This document shows positions 36,416-45,984 of a DNA stretch of 64,000 nucleotides, piece after piece. Position numbers and translations under genes: made by a program. The stretch spans positions 157,648 through 221,647 of the forward strand of contig NZ_SMJU01000005.1 in the NCBI RefSeq assembly GCF_004348825.1, in the 5' to 3' direction. This DNA is from Arundinibacter roseus (GTDB lineage: Bacteria > Bacteroidota > Bacteroidia > Cytophagales > Spirosomataceae). The first letter of the stretch is position 1; each line of letters begins with the position of its first letter. Below the pieces are notes generated by a model. It searched no databases, was not told the origin of the DNA, and saw only the letters and a program-made list of their open reading frames with translations.

Positions 36416-37285
36416 TTACCTGCTAAACGAAGCCCGATACGCAGAAGGTTTCTGGTTTTTGAGCATTCGAAACGAGCGGTTAAAATTGGAAAGGTTGTGA
36501 AAGCCGCAATCCATCGCAATCTGTTGAATGCTCTTTTTATCCTCCATCAACATCCGGCAGGCGTACCCGATCCGTACCTCGGTCAGAAACTGAATGTAGG
36601 TTTTTTGGGTGCGATTCTTGAAATATCGACAAAAATTAGCCACCGACATATTGGCAAGTGACGCCGCCTCTTCAATCAAAATACGGCGATGAAACTGTGA
36701 AAGTGTAAATTCATAGATCCGGTTGATAGTATCGGTGTCGAAGCGGTGGTACGAATCCAGAAAACCTTCGCTGCTCAAATAGACCAGTTCGTCAGACTCG
36801 GCAATGGTTTCCAGAATTTGCAGGAAAAGCGCAATTCGCTGAATCCCGCTCGGAATTATAATTAATTGAGACAGAGAATCAAGCACTTTTGTGCGGGTAG
36901 TTCCCGTGATACGCAGCCCGCGTTTGGCTTTTTCAAACAACCGCCGCACGGGTTCCATTTCTTTCAGATTAAGAAACTCTGTTCCAAAACAGTCCGGTAA
37001 AAATTGCAACACCCGGGACTCAGCCATGAGCTCCGAATCGGCAGAATAATAGCCCGAATCGTTTTTCCAGACGTGCGGCAAACTGCTCCCCAGCAGCACG
37101 AGGTCGTCTTCCTTAAATTCTTCAATGCTATCGCCCACAAAGCGCGTACCCCGGCTTTGTACAATATGCGTGAGTTCCAGTTCGGGATGAAAATGCCATT
37201 TATCGTACAGAACCGGCAGGTAGTCAACCCTCGAAACAAAGGAGTAATTAGCCGACGGATGTATCTTTCGGAGAATAGCTTGCAT
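36416..37285 (-). CDS. AraC family transcriptional regulator
   Basis: 289 residues. N-terminal cupin-like sensing domain (WHFHPELELTHIVQSRGTRFVGD, VLLGSSLPHVW) and a C-terminal pair of helix-turn-helices (EEAASLANMSVANFCRYFKN, then IQQIAMDCGFHNLSNFNRSF). Divergent from altronate dehydratase. The shared region contains two identical 13-bp direct repeats 21 bases apart, 40 bases before this gene's start, the layout of an AraC-type operator. It probably senses a sugar or uronate and controls uxaA and itself. Confidence 0.9.
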   Translation of the reverse strand: MQAILRKIHPSANYSFVSRVDYLPVLYDKWHFHPELELTHIVQSRGTRFVGDSIEEFKEDDLVLLGSSLPHVWKNDSGYYSADSELMAESRVLQFLPDCFGTEFLNLKEMEPVRRLFEKAKRGLRITGTTRTKVLDSLSQLIIIPSGIQRIALFLQILETIAESDELVYLSSEGFLDSYHRFDTDTINRIYEFTLSQFHRRILIEEAASLANMSVANFCRYFKNRTQKTYIQFLTEVRIGYACRMLMEDKKSIQQIAMDCGFHNLSNFNRSFRMLKNQKPSAYRASFSR

Positions 37286-37324
37286 GATATAGTGCTATAT
37301 TTTAGAGACCACAGAATCAAAATT

Positions 37325-37358
37325 GATAATATTTCACTGGAAATAGATAATATTTCAC
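37325..37358. promoter_or_regulatory. AraC-type operator: two 13-bp direct repeats
   Basis: GATAATATTTCAC occurs at 37325-37337 and again at 37346-37358, exactly 21 bases apart (two helical turns), as for tandem half-sites of AraC-family proteins. It lies 40 bases from the AraC start and about 185 bases before uxaA. Confidence 0.6.
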
Positions 37359-37485
37359 AAAAAATGTATGAATCTAATGTGCAATTTTGTGTACTGATTA
37401 TTCCTAAAAAGATTTTTTAAACTTTTCTCAAAGTCGGGAATTAATAAAAAAATTTAATTTTCATCATAGGTTAATTGTTATAGTA

Positions 37486-37519
37486 AAGGTCTCTTACTTT
37501 GTGGGAGACCTTCTTTTTT
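37486..37519 (+). terminator. Terminator hairpin in the leader of uxaA
   Basis: AAGGTCTC (37486-37493) pairs with GAGACCTT (37505-37512), then C and six T. It stands only 24 bases before the uxaA start and no + strand gene lies upstream, so it would act on the uxaA leader transcript if transcription starts upstream of it. Confidence 0.55.
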
Positions 37520-37542
37520 CTACTGAATTTTTTATTTGAAAC

Positions 37543-39201
37543 ATGCAACATAAAGTACTGAAAATCAACGCCTCAGACAATGTAATTGTGGCCCTTCGCT
37601 CACTGGAAGCTGGCGAAAAAATTACGTTTGAAGGTGAGACTTACACCCTTCCACGAGCCATTGCAGCCAAGCATAAGTTTGTTACTGAAGACCTCAACCC
37701 CGGCGATTCTGTCACAATGTACGGGGTGCTTGTGGGCAAAGCCACGCAGCCCATTGCGCGCGGGGAGCAAATCACCACTTTTAATCTCAAACACGAGTCT
37801 GACGAATATTCGGTGAGCAAGCGGCAGGATCGCACGCATTGGCAGGCGCCCGATGTTTCGGCCTGGAAAGACCGGACTTTTATGGGTTTTCCACGCTCGG
37901 ACGGGCAAGCCGGAACGGCCAATTACTGGCTCGTAATTCCGTTGGTTTTTTGTGAAAATCGCAATATTCTGAAATTAAAGGATGCTTTTGACAAAGCGTT
38001 GGGCTATGCTTTCCCGGACGTGTACCTGCGGCAGGTCGGCGATTTGGTGCAGCTGTATAGTAGCGGCCAAACCGAAGCGCTGAAAAGCTATAAAGGCGTT
38101 ACGGAAGCAGCAGCCGTAGCCAATCATCAGCCACTTTTCAAAAATCTGGACGGCATCAAATTTCTTACGCACGAATCAGGCTGCGGCGAAAGCAATCAGG
38201 AGTCGGCATTGTTGGCCGCACTTTTTGGGGCTTACGCCAACAATGCCAACGTAGCTGGCGTGACGGTGCTGAGCCTGGGCTGCCAGAAAACGCAGTTTAG
38301 CGACCTTACCGCCGAAATCAAAAAGCGGAATCCGGCTTTTGACAAACCTGTGCTGTTTTTTGAGCAGCAGTCCTACGGCACCGAAATGGACATGATGTCT
38401 GCCGCCATTCGCGAGACGTTCCTGGGATTAATAGAAGCAGATACCCTCGTGCGGCAGCCTCAGCCCCTGTCAAAACTTAACATTGGTTTGAAATGCGGCG
38501 GTTCGGATGGTTTCTCGGGGCTGTCGGCCAATCCTGTGCTTGGTCATTTATCTGATCTTGTGGTGGCCCTTGGCGGCACTACCTACCTGGCTGAATTCCC
38601 GGAGCTTTGTGGTGTAGAACAGGAGCTTATTGACCGCTGCATGAGCGTAGAAAAAGCGCAGAAATTTGAAATGCTCATGCGCGACTATTCCTCAAAAGCA
38701 GAAGCCGTTGGTGCAGGATTTGACATGAATCCATCGGCAGGAAATATCAAAGACGGCCTCATTACGGACGCCATCAAGTCGGCAGGTGCGGCCAAAAAAG
38801 GCGGCCTTGCGCCCATTGTCGACGTGCTCAACTATACAGAAGTAGCCCGCGAACCGGGCCTGCAACTCGTATGCACGCCCGGTAACGACGTATTGGCCAC
38901 CACTGGACAAGCCGCCGCCGGTGCTACCATTATCCTTTTTACGACTGGCTTGGGTACGCCCACTGGCAATCCAATTTGTCCGGTAGTGAAAGTTTCTACC
39001 AACACAAGTCTTGCCAATCGTATGCCGGACATCATTGATTTTGATTGCGGGGCAATTATTGAAGGTGAAAAAACGATCGAGGAAACCGCCGAAGAATTAT
39101 TGGACTATTGTATAAAACTGGCAGGCGGCGAACTGAAAACAAAGGCTCAACTGCTTGGTCAGGATGATTTTATGCCCTGGCGTCGGGGTGTAAGTTTATA
39201 G
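37543..39201 (+). CDS. uxaA: Altronate dehydratase
   Basis: 552 residues: an N-terminal SAF-type substrate-binding domain (about 1-100) fused to the large C-terminal dehydratase domain, as in UxaA. Conserved motifs include THESGCG, LSLGCQKTQ, KCGGSDGFSG and TTGLGTPTGNPICP, with the cysteines expected to hold the metal. It converts altronate to 2-keto-3-deoxygluconate in galacturonate breakdown. It is isolated from other uronate genes in this window, but is divergent from an AraC regulator and follows a hairpin with T-run. It ends six bases before the convergent antiporter gene. Confidence 0.92.
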   Translation: MQHKVLKINASDNVIVALRSLEAGEKITFEGETYTLPRAIAAKHKFVTEDLNPGDSVTMYGVLVGKATQPIARGEQITTFNLKHESDEYSVSKRQDRTHWQAPDVSAWKDRTFMGFPRSDGQAGTANYWLVIPLVFCENRNILKLKDAFDKALGYAFPDVYLRQVGDLVQLYSSGQTEALKSYKGVTEAAAVANHQPLFKNLDGIKFLTHESGCGESNQESALLAALFGAYANNANVAGVTVLSLGCQKTQFSDLTAEIKKRNPAFDKPVLFFEQQSYGTEMDMMSAAIRETFLGLIEADTLVRQPQPLSKLNIGLKCGGSDGFSGLSANPVLGHLSDLVVALGGTTYLAEFPELCGVEQELIDRCMSVEKAQKFEMLMRDYSSKAEAVGAGFDMNPSAGNIKDGLITDAIKSAGAAKKGGLAPIVDVLNYTEVAREPGLQLVCTPGNDVLATTGQAAAGATIILFTTGLGTPTGNPICPVVKVSTNTSLANRMPDIIDFDCGAIIEGEKTIEETAEELLDYCIKLAGGELKTKAQLLGQDDFMPWRRGVSL

Positions 39202-39207
39202 GGCACG

Positions 39208-40488
39208 TTAGCCGTCGGGCGCATCGTCAGGAGCTTCTCTCGAAAAACGTTTTTCAATATGGTCCATACTGTGCGTAGCGGTAGAGCCATGAATCAGGAG
39301 GGAAATCAGCACGGTAAGCGCCACGAGCGACCACACTTCTTTGCTTTGGGAAAAATCTGTTTTTCCCAAAGCAAAGGATAAATAAAAGAAAGACCCGATG
39401 CCTTTGATCCCAAAAAAGGAAATGGTCCAGCGCTGAAAAGAATGAAAGCCCGCTCCGGCCAAAGCCACATAGCCCGCCAAAGGCCGCACCACAAAAACAA
39501 AGGCGACCGCCAGGAGAATCATCGGCAGCGAAAGCTCTTCCAGAATTCCGCTCACGAGGCTTCCCCCAAATAAAATCAGGACAATAGCTACCAAAATACG
39601 CTCGATCTGATCCGTAAAGGAATGTAGTTGGGTGTGAAATTCGTGCTTGATTTCGTAGTTACGAATCGTGACAGCTCCCACAAAAACGGCAATGAAGCCG
39701 TAGGCATGAATCAGCTCCGTGAAACCATAGATGAATAGCGTAGCGGCCAAAGCCACGAAGCCATTGTGCATGACCAACACCTTGAAATCCTTCGATTTTT
39801 TGAATAAAATAAACGCCAGTAGTCTTCCCAACAAAAACCCGGCGATGGTCCCGACAATCATTTTGTAGAGTACATCTACCAGAAACCATTCTGTAAAACT
39901 CCCTTCACCCGTTGTAGAAATTTGTGCCCACGTAATGGCTAACCACGTAAACGGAAATGCCATTCCGTCGTTGAGTCCGGCTTCGCCTGTGAGCCCAAAC
40001 CGTACATCGTCGCGCTTTTTTTCGTGCGGTGGGCCCACCTGCACATCCGACGCCAACACCGGGTCGGTTGGCGCCAAAACTGCACCCAACAACACCGCCG
40101 ACGGAAGGTCGAAGCCAAGGAAATACCAGCACAAAAAAGCCATGCTGCTAATACTCAGCAGCATCGTTATGCTGACAAGCCGAAAAGGAACCGACCAGTT
40201 TTTGAGGGTAAACGGGCGATCAATCTTTAATCCTGAACCCATTAAAGAGATAATTACCACAAGTTCGGTCAGGTGTACAGTGTATTCTTGTTTTCGGATC
40301 GGGTCCGGCAAAGGCATGTTGTCTCCAAAAATATAGAGCACCGCTCCGAAAGCTACGTACAAGATAGAGTACGATACTTTTATCTTTTTGGAAATCTGAG
40401 GCATCCATGCCATGCCGAGCGACGCCAACCCAATCATCATCATTACTAGCAGGTATGTATCCATAGGGAGAATATGAAAGAGAAGCAT
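39208..40488 (-). CDS. Cation:proton antiporter, CPA1 (NhaP-like)
   Basis: 426 residues, 12-13 predicted membrane helices. The ion-binding pattern is in GAVLAPTDPVLASDVQVGPP and TGEAGLNDGMAFPFTW, with the adjacent acidic residues of the ND-type CPA site. Exchanges Na+ or K+ for protons. Starts at 40488 (MLLFHILPMDTY); a second ATG at 40464 would drop eight residues. Convergent with uxaA. Confidence 0.88.
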   Translation of the reverse strand: MLLFHILPMDTYLLVMMMIGLASLGMAWMPQISKKIKVSYSILYVAFGAVLYIFGDNMPLPDPIRKQEYTVHLTELVVIISLMGSGLKIDRPFTLKNWSVPFRLVSITMLLSISSMAFLCWYFLGFDLPSAVLLGAVLAPTDPVLASDVQVGPPHEKKRDDVRFGLTGEAGLNDGMAFPFTWLAITWAQISTTGEGSFTEWFLVDVLYKMIVGTIAGFLLGRLLAFILFKKSKDFKVLVMHNGFVALAATLFIYGFTELIHAYGFIAVFVGAVTIRNYEIKHEFHTQLHSFTDQIERILVAIVLILFGGSLVSGILEELSLPMILLAVAFVFVVRPLAGYVALAGAGFHSFQRWTISFFGIKGIGSFFYLSFALGKTDFSQSKEVWSLVALTVLISLLIHGSTATHSMDHIEKRFSREAPDDAPDG

Positions 40489-40807
40489 GTTTTCCCAACC
40501 GATGAAAAAATCGTACCTGACTCAGTACGTTAAATTTCAGGTAAAAAAAGAATGGAAATCAATGAGGGTAAAGCGGTAGTTGATTGTCTCAGTATGAGGG
40601 GAAAATTGCCTGGCAATTCATATATTTATAATTAAAATTTTTCATAAAAAAATACCACAGCCGACTTGTATACTTTTCAGGCCATCTTCTCGTTAAAAAA
40701 ATAATTTACATATGGATTTTTTTAATTCCCGATTAAACCTCCCCGACTGGCAATTGTCTAAAAATCAGAGTTCAAAACCCCCAATACAACCTATAATCTA
40801 TACAGCC
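40489..40807. other. Intergenic region between antiporter and DUF6600 gene
   Basis: 319 bases between divergent genes. Contains CGTAC-N8-GTACG (40512-40529) and an overlapping ACCTGA-N16-TCAGGT (40515-40542), possible operator sites, then an A/T-rich stretch. No clear promoter identified. Confidence 0.5.
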
Positions 40808-42100
40808 ATGAAAACCATAAAATCCGTATATTTTCTGCTTGCGCTTTTGACCGCAGGTTTTTTTAGTTCCTCCGGCGTTCAGGCACAGCCGCAGGTGGGC
40901 GTTTCTTTTCAAGTGTTCTACAATGAGCTCGCTCCTTATGGCCGGTGGATGTCGCATCCGCAGTACGGCTCGGTGTGGTCGCCCAATGTTGGCAATGACT
41001 TTCAGCCCTATGGCACCAATGGCCAATGGGTCGTAACCGAGTATGGAAACACGTGGGTGTCAGACTATGACTGGGGTTGGGCGCCTTTCCACTACGGACG
41101 CTGGTTTTTTGACGACATGTACGGCTGGGCATGGGTACCCGACTACGAGTGGGGCCCCGCGTGGGTAGACTGGCGGAGCGGTGGTGGCTACTATGGATGG
41201 GCGCCTTTGTGGCCGGGCATTCGGGTGGGCGTTTCGTTCAACATTCCGTTCCGGCACTGGATTTTTGTCCCACAGCGCTACATTGCCCGTCGGGGAATTT
41301 TCCGCTACTGCGTGCCCCGCACCCGCATCGTGAATGTGTACAATCAGACGACGATTATCAATAACTATTACCGCAACGACAACCGCATGTATGCCTACGG
41401 CCCCCGCCACAGCGAAATCGAGCGTGTTACCCGAGGCAGCGTACCGGTGTACCGGGCCGAAGAAGTTCGCAGCAGTCGCTATACGGCGTCACGTCAGAAT
41501 GCTGATGGAACTTACCGCGCCAATGGAAACAGCCCGAGTGGACTATACCGCGAAGATCGCAATACAAATACGAACCGGGGAGCCGCATCCAACCGTACTT
41601 ACGACGCCAACACGTCTTCGGGCGGACGCAGTAGCTACGAGGCCGATGACTCAGGACGCAGCAGCAACCGGGTAGAATCCGGACGTACTTACGAAGCACC
41701 GCAACCCGCGGCCCGGTCGCGCAGTAACTCATCGGGGACGTACACACCCAACGGAAGCCGGGAAGAATACAACGCTCCGCAGCCACGCACCTATGAAGCC
41801 CCGCAGCCTTCGTCGCGGTCGCGCAGCAGTTCGTCAAACAGCAGCAGTCGGGAAGGCTACAACGCCCCGCAGTCGCGGAGCAGTAGCCCGTCTGTTGAGC
41901 GGCCATCGAGCCGAAGCAGGGAGTCAAGCCCTCGGGTTCAGCAGGCACCGAGCCGGTCGCAATCGTCGGAAAGAGCACGCACGTCTGCACCTCAGACACG
42001 CAGCAGTAGCCGTAGTTCAGAACGCCCGGCCGCTGCACCCTCTCGTTCGTCGGGTTCAACCGAGCGCTCTTCGTCTAGCCGCGAACGCTCTCCACGCTAA
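40808..42100 (+). CDS. DUF6600 envelope protein with Ser/Arg-rich tail
   Basis: 430 residues from ATG 40808, chosen because it gives a clean signal peptide (MKTIKSVYFLLALLTAGFF, ending VQAQ); an upstream ATG at 40712 adds an unlikely extension. The mature N-terminal half is rich in Trp/Tyr/Gly with repeated blocks such as YDWGWAPFHYGRW and YGWAWVPDYEWG, characteristic of DUF6600. The C-terminal half (from about residue 240) is low-complexity and rich in Ser and Arg, with repeated YEAPQP and YNAPQ units. Such tails are usually disordered and cationic and may bind the envelope or nucleic acid. Function unknown. Confidence 0.8.
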   Translation: MKTIKSVYFLLALLTAGFFSSSGVQAQPQVGVSFQVFYNELAPYGRWMSHPQYGSVWSPNVGNDFQPYGTNGQWVVTEYGNTWVSDYDWGWAPFHYGRWFFDDMYGWAWVPDYEWGPAWVDWRSGGGYYGWAPLWPGIRVGVSFNIPFRHWIFVPQRYIARRGIFRYCVPRTRIVNVYNQTTIINNYYRNDNRMYAYGPRHSEIERVTRGSVPVYRAEEVRSSRYTASRQNADGTYRANGNSPSGLYREDRNTNTNRGAASNRTYDANTSSGGRSSYEADDSGRSSNRVESGRTYEAPQPAARSRSNSSGTYTPNGSREEYNAPQPRTYEAPQPSSRSRSSSSNSSSREGYNAPQSRSSSPSVERPSSRSRESSPRVQQAPSRSQSSERARTSAPQTRSSSRSSERPAAAPSRSSGSTERSSSSRERSPR

Positions 42101-42184
42101 CGGTCATTTGCCAGAAAGTGAACAGGGCGTTTGTTCCTGATCTATTGATAAATACCTAGCCAAATCGAATATTGCATCAAGTAC

Positions 42185-42223
42185 ATGAGTCATCCCCGCC
42201 TAATGGGGATGACTCATTTTTTT
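42185..42223 (+). terminator. Terminator after the DUF6600 gene
   Basis: 13-bp perfect stem ATGAGTCATCCCC (42185-42197) with its complement at 42205-42217, followed by a run of T. Confidence 0.85.
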
Positions 42224-42254
42224 ATACGGAAAAATTAAATAAAATTTCCAGAGA

Positions 42255-42941
42255 TTAGTTTAGATGAAATGGCTGGGAATCTTTCTTACCAATCAGTTGC
42301 GCTCCTTTAATAAGGGCCAATACCATCACCCCGATAATCAAAACGGTCAGTAGCTGTAAGCGGGAAAAAAATTCGGATTGCAGCACACTGCTGTGCGAGT
42401 TACGAAAAAGCTCTTCCCCAACCGTTGACTGAATCTGAGTGAGCTCGTTTAGTCGGATAATGGTCTGTTGAAATAATGTGCTCCCCTGTCTTTCAAACAA
42501 TTGAATTGCTTCCTGTCGCCGACCCGCTTCGTGTAGCGTAAGGATGGTTTTTTCTAACCCGGCGTATTCATTGATCCGGTGTTGAAATTGGTTCAGACTT
42601 TTGAGCTCAGCTTGTACCAGATAGGTTTTACCAAAAGCATCAATCAACGAATCGATTTTTTGATTGTGCCCGGCAAGTTCTGCCGCAACTGCCCCAAAGG
42701 AAGCTTGCCTGTCACGCAGCAGGTACCCTTCCACAAGCAGACGCTTGCGGTAAAGGTTTTCGGTCAGGTAAATCATGTCGATAGCCGGAATCAATCGGTC
42801 TGCATACATAGAAGAAAACGACTGATCGACGCGTCCCATCGTGTAGCTCGAAAGCAGTGAACTGGCCAGAATAAATACCATCAGGCCGCTCAAAAGCAGC
42901 GCTGCTTTCATTTTTTGCTGAATTATAAAGGACCATTTCAT
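42255..42941 (-). CDS. 4HB_MCP-type sensory domain protein without signalling domain
   Basis: 228 residues: a short cytoplasmic N-terminus, membrane helix 1 (about 13-32), a periplasmic helical region (about 35-195) with the RKRLLVEGYLL block typical of four-helix-bundle chemoreceptor sensors, a second membrane helix (about 197-215) and a very short cytoplasmic tail ending QPFHLN. There is no methyl-accepting, kinase or HAMP domain, so it may sense or scaffold with partner proteins. Stand-alone gene, divergent from the DUF2911 gene. Confidence 0.75.
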   Translation of the reverse strand: MKWSFIIQQKMKAALLLSGLMVFILASSLLSSYTMGRVDQSFSSMYADRLIPAIDMIYLTENLYRKRLLVEGYLLRDRQASFGAVAAELAGHNQKIDSLIDAFGKTYLVQAELKSLNQFQHRINEYAGLEKTILTLHEAGRRQEAIQLFERQGSTLFQQTIIRLNELTQIQSTVGEELFRNSHSSVLQSEFFSRLQLLTVLIIGVMVLALIKGAQLIGKKDSQPFHLN

Positions 42942-43087
42942 GACAGAATAGGAGCGTTAAATTGACACTTTGAAATACGAGCGGACAGGTCAAAACATTT
43001 TGAAAAAAAATCGTGGGCCGCACGGGCATACAAAGTATCTTAGTGAAACTTTCTGTTACTAAAACCCTGTCACTTACTAATTTTACT

Positions 43088-43663
43088 ATGAAAACAACTT
43101 TTCTTTGGATGGGCCTGTGCCTGTTGGCTGGTATGTCGGTTCAGGCACAAACGTTTCGTGGCATTGACAAAAGTCCGATGGACATGGCCTACTATCCTGA
43201 CGACTTTGCGCATGACCGGAAATTTGCCCCGCAAAAAATCGACAATCTTCCCGCTATGGTGCGGGTTACGTACAGCAGACCGGCAAAAAATGGACGGGAG
43301 ATATTTGGCACAAAAATCGCCCCTTACGGAAAAGTATGGCGCGTAGGTGCCAACGAAGCACCGGAGATTAAGTTTTATAAAGACGCCAGCATTCAGGGCA
43401 AACAGATAAAAGCAGGAACGTACGCCCTGTTGGCGATTCCGAATGAAAAAGAATGGACGTTGATTTTGAGCAGCGATGTAGATCAGTGGGGTGCGTATAG
43501 CTACGACGAGAAGAAGGATGTCTTACGGATAAACGTGCCAACTGCAAAAGCCACCGAACCCATCGAAAACTTCTCTATCCAATTTGCCAAAGGAACCGGA
43601 AACCAGGTTTTGATGCGCATGGGCTGGGATACTACCCTGGTAGAGGTACCGATGGTTTTTTAA
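43088..43663 (+). CDS. DUF2911 secreted protein
   Basis: 191 residues from ATG 43088, with signal peptide MKTTFLWMGLCLLAGMSVQA. The mature protein contains the DUF2911 core: RVTYSRPAKNGREIFG, APYGKVWRVGANEAPEIKF, IKAGTYALLAIPNEKEW. This beta-rich fold is common in Bacteroidota and its function is unknown. Monocistronic, ending at a strong hairpin. Confidence 0.88.
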   Translation: MKTTFLWMGLCLLAGMSVQAQTFRGIDKSPMDMAYYPDDFAHDRKFAPQKIDNLPAMVRVTYSRPAKNGREIFGTKIAPYGKVWRVGANEAPEIKFYKDASIQGKQIKAGTYALLAIPNEKEWTLILSSDVDQWGAYSYDEKKDVLRINVPTAKATEPIENFSIQFAKGTGNQVLMRMGWDTTLVEVPMVF

Positions 43664-43736
43664 GAAGTTTTCAGCAATTAGTTTATCTAACTATTTGATT
43701 ATAAGCCAGTTGATTACAATTACCTGATCTATAAAT

Positions 43737-43775
43737 ACACGAATAGCTTCCGGTTTGGAAGCTATTCGTGTTTAA
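43737..43775 (+). terminator. Terminator after the DUF2911 gene
   Basis: Perfect 15-bp stem (43737-43751 with 43757-43771), five-base loop, followed by TTTAAA. Nearly symmetrical, so it may serve the M13 peptidase on the minus strand as well. Confidence 0.75.
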
Positions 43776-43839
43776 AGAGCATGTATATTCTCTCTGATTT
43801 CTATAAAAGGCAATCCGAAAGAAACAGCAGATTATTTTT

Positions 43840-45885
43840 CTACCACAGCTTGATTCGTTTTTCGGGAGCTACGTACAGCTTATCACCGGGCTGCACGTTA
43901 AAAGCCTCGTACCAGGCATCCATATTGACCAATGGCCCAATCGTACGCCACTCTCCGGGCGAGTGCGGATCTACCAGAATTTGCTGAGCGGCGGCTTCGG
44001 GCAAAATATTCGTGCGCCATACCTGTGCCCAGGCCAGAAAAAACCGTTGGTCAGGTGTGAAGCCATCTATTTTTTCACTGGATTTCCCCTGTGGGGTCAT
44101 TTTAAAAGCCGTGTAGGCCGCATTTAGTCCACCCAAATCACCGATATTTTCGCCCAGCGTCAGCTTGCCATTGACGTGAATGCTATCCAAAACGGTGTAG
44201 CCGTTGTACTGTTCCACAATTTGATTGGCACGAGCCATAAACCTCGTGCGGTCCTCTTCGGTCCACCAGTTTCGGAGGTAGCCATCTTTGTCGTACTGAC
44301 TGCCGCTATCGTCAAATCCGTGTGAGATTTCGTGTCCGATTACCGCACCAATTCCACCATAATTTACCGCATCGTCAGCGTTTGGATCAAAGAACGGAAA
44401 CTGCAAAATACCGGCAGGAAACACGATTTCGTTCTGCACCGGGCTGTAATACGCATTTACCGTGGGCGGCGTCATGCCCCAGCGGGTTTTGTCCACAGGC
44501 TTTCCTAGGCGATCTACCATGTCGCGGTAGCTCCACGCAGCGCCATTTTTTATATTATCAAAAAAAGCTGCCGAGGTAATGTCGTATCCATTGTAGTTTT
44601 TCCAAACATCCGGATAACCGATTTTGGGCGTAAAGGCATGAAGTTTTTCGAGCGCTTTGGTTTTGGTCACATCGGTCATCCATTCCAGATTCTGAATACG
44701 GATTTCGTAGGCTTTCACCAGATTTTTAATCAGCTCGTCCATCCGCTGCTTGGCGGCAGGCGTAAAATATTTTTTTACATAAAGTTGTCCCAAAAGCTCA
44801 CCGATCGTCCGGTCGGTCAATTGCGACATGCGTTCCCAGCGAGGTGTTTGTACTTTTTGCCCGGTAAGCGCCTGTGAAAATGCAAAATTGGCTGCGACAA
44901 AATCGGAACTCAGATAAGGCGCCGCAGATTTGAGCAGGTTCCAGCTGAGGTACGCTTTTAGTTCAGGCAGCGGTGTTTTGGTCAGCAGCGAATCCACGGT
45001 CACAAAAAATGCCGGATTGCTGACCAACACCGTATCCTGCCCCGTCACGAGCATGAGCGCCATGGCTTTTTGCCAATCGATGGAAGGAGTGGTTTTAGAA
45101 AAATCACTTACCGCAAACTTGTTATACGTTTTGTACGGATCGCGCATTTCGACACGGCTCATTTGGGCTTGTGCCAAAGCAGTTTCGAGCGCAATAATTG
45201 CGTCAGCATGAGCTGTGGCGGCAGCCTCGGGCGTACCAGTCAATGAAAAAAGCCGGGTGATGTACGTTTTATAACTCTCTCTGATTTTCTTGCTGCGCGC
45301 ATCGTCTTTAAGGTAATAGTCACGGTCGGGCAAGGTGGTGCCCCCCTGCGAAAGCTGTGGGATCATAACCTCTACATTTTTACGATCCTGTCCCACCGAA
45401 AATCCGAAAAACGAACTTCCGTCGCCCTGCGTACGGGCACGGGCCACTTCGGCAAGCACTGCCTGTCGGTCTTTGAGCGCCGAAATTCTTTTCAGGTCTT
45501 TTTCGATGGGCGTGTAGCCAAGTTTCTCAATGCGAGCACTATCCATAGCGGCCCGGTAAAAATTTCCCACGCGCTTCTCGACCGAACCGGCAGGTGCAGC
45601 GGTGTTGGCCTGCGCCTCTTCCAGCAATCCTTTAACGGCATTGATGTTGAAATCGCGCAAGACATTAAAACTCCCCCAACGCGTCTGCTTGGCGGGCACA
45701 GGGTTATTTTTGATCCAGGCGCCATTTGCATAGGTATTAAAATCATCGCCCGGCCTGACGGTCAAATCCATGTTGACCGGATCAATAAACTTATCCGGAG
45801 TTAATCCTTGTTGGGCTTGTGCTCCCGATGCCAGGCAACTCACGCCCGCAATCAGCAACCCTGCCGCTTGTTTTTTCAAAGTCAT
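43840..45885 (-). CDS. M13 family metallopeptidase (neprilysin/PepO-like)
   Basis: 681 residues from ATG 45885, which gives signal peptide MTLKKQAAGLLIAGVSCLA ending AQAQ; upstream starts add an improbable leader. N-terminal helical domain and C-terminal zinc domain with HEISH (518-522), the third ligand in GENIGDLGG, and the NAYYSP substrate-binding block. Endopeptidase acting on small peptides in the periplasm. Minus strand, 99 bases downstream of the S9 peptidase and possibly co-transcribed with it. Confidence 0.92.
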   Translation of the reverse strand: MTLKKQAAGLLIAGVSCLASGAQAQQGLTPDKFIDPVNMDLTVRPGDDFNTYANGAWIKNNPVPAKQTRWGSFNVLRDFNINAVKGLLEEAQANTAAPAGSVEKRVGNFYRAAMDSARIEKLGYTPIEKDLKRISALKDRQAVLAEVARARTQGDGSSFFGFSVGQDRKNVEVMIPQLSQGGTTLPDRDYYLKDDARSKKIRESYKTYITRLFSLTGTPEAAATAHADAIIALETALAQAQMSRVEMRDPYKTYNKFAVSDFSKTTPSIDWQKAMALMLVTGQDTVLVSNPAFFVTVDSLLTKTPLPELKAYLSWNLLKSAAPYLSSDFVAANFAFSQALTGQKVQTPRWERMSQLTDRTIGELLGQLYVKKYFTPAAKQRMDELIKNLVKAYEIRIQNLEWMTDVTKTKALEKLHAFTPKIGYPDVWKNYNGYDITSAAFFDNIKNGAAWSYRDMVDRLGKPVDKTRWGMTPPTVNAYYSPVQNEIVFPAGILQFPFFDPNADDAVNYGGIGAVIGHEISHGFDDSGSQYDKDGYLRNWWTEEDRTRFMARANQIVEQYNGYTVLDSIHVNGKLTLGENIGDLGGLNAAYTAFKMTPQGKSSEKIDGFTPDQRFFLAWAQVWRTNILPEAAAQQILVDPHSPGEWRTIGPLVNMDAWYEAFNVQPGDKLYVAPEKRIKLW

Positions 45886-45984
45886 AGTCACTTTTAGTTG
45901 GTTGATTAATTCGTACAATACTACGGCTTTCCTGCCTAAACCAGAAAAACACCTGTCAGCTTTCAGGCAGTTCATTCGGCTACT

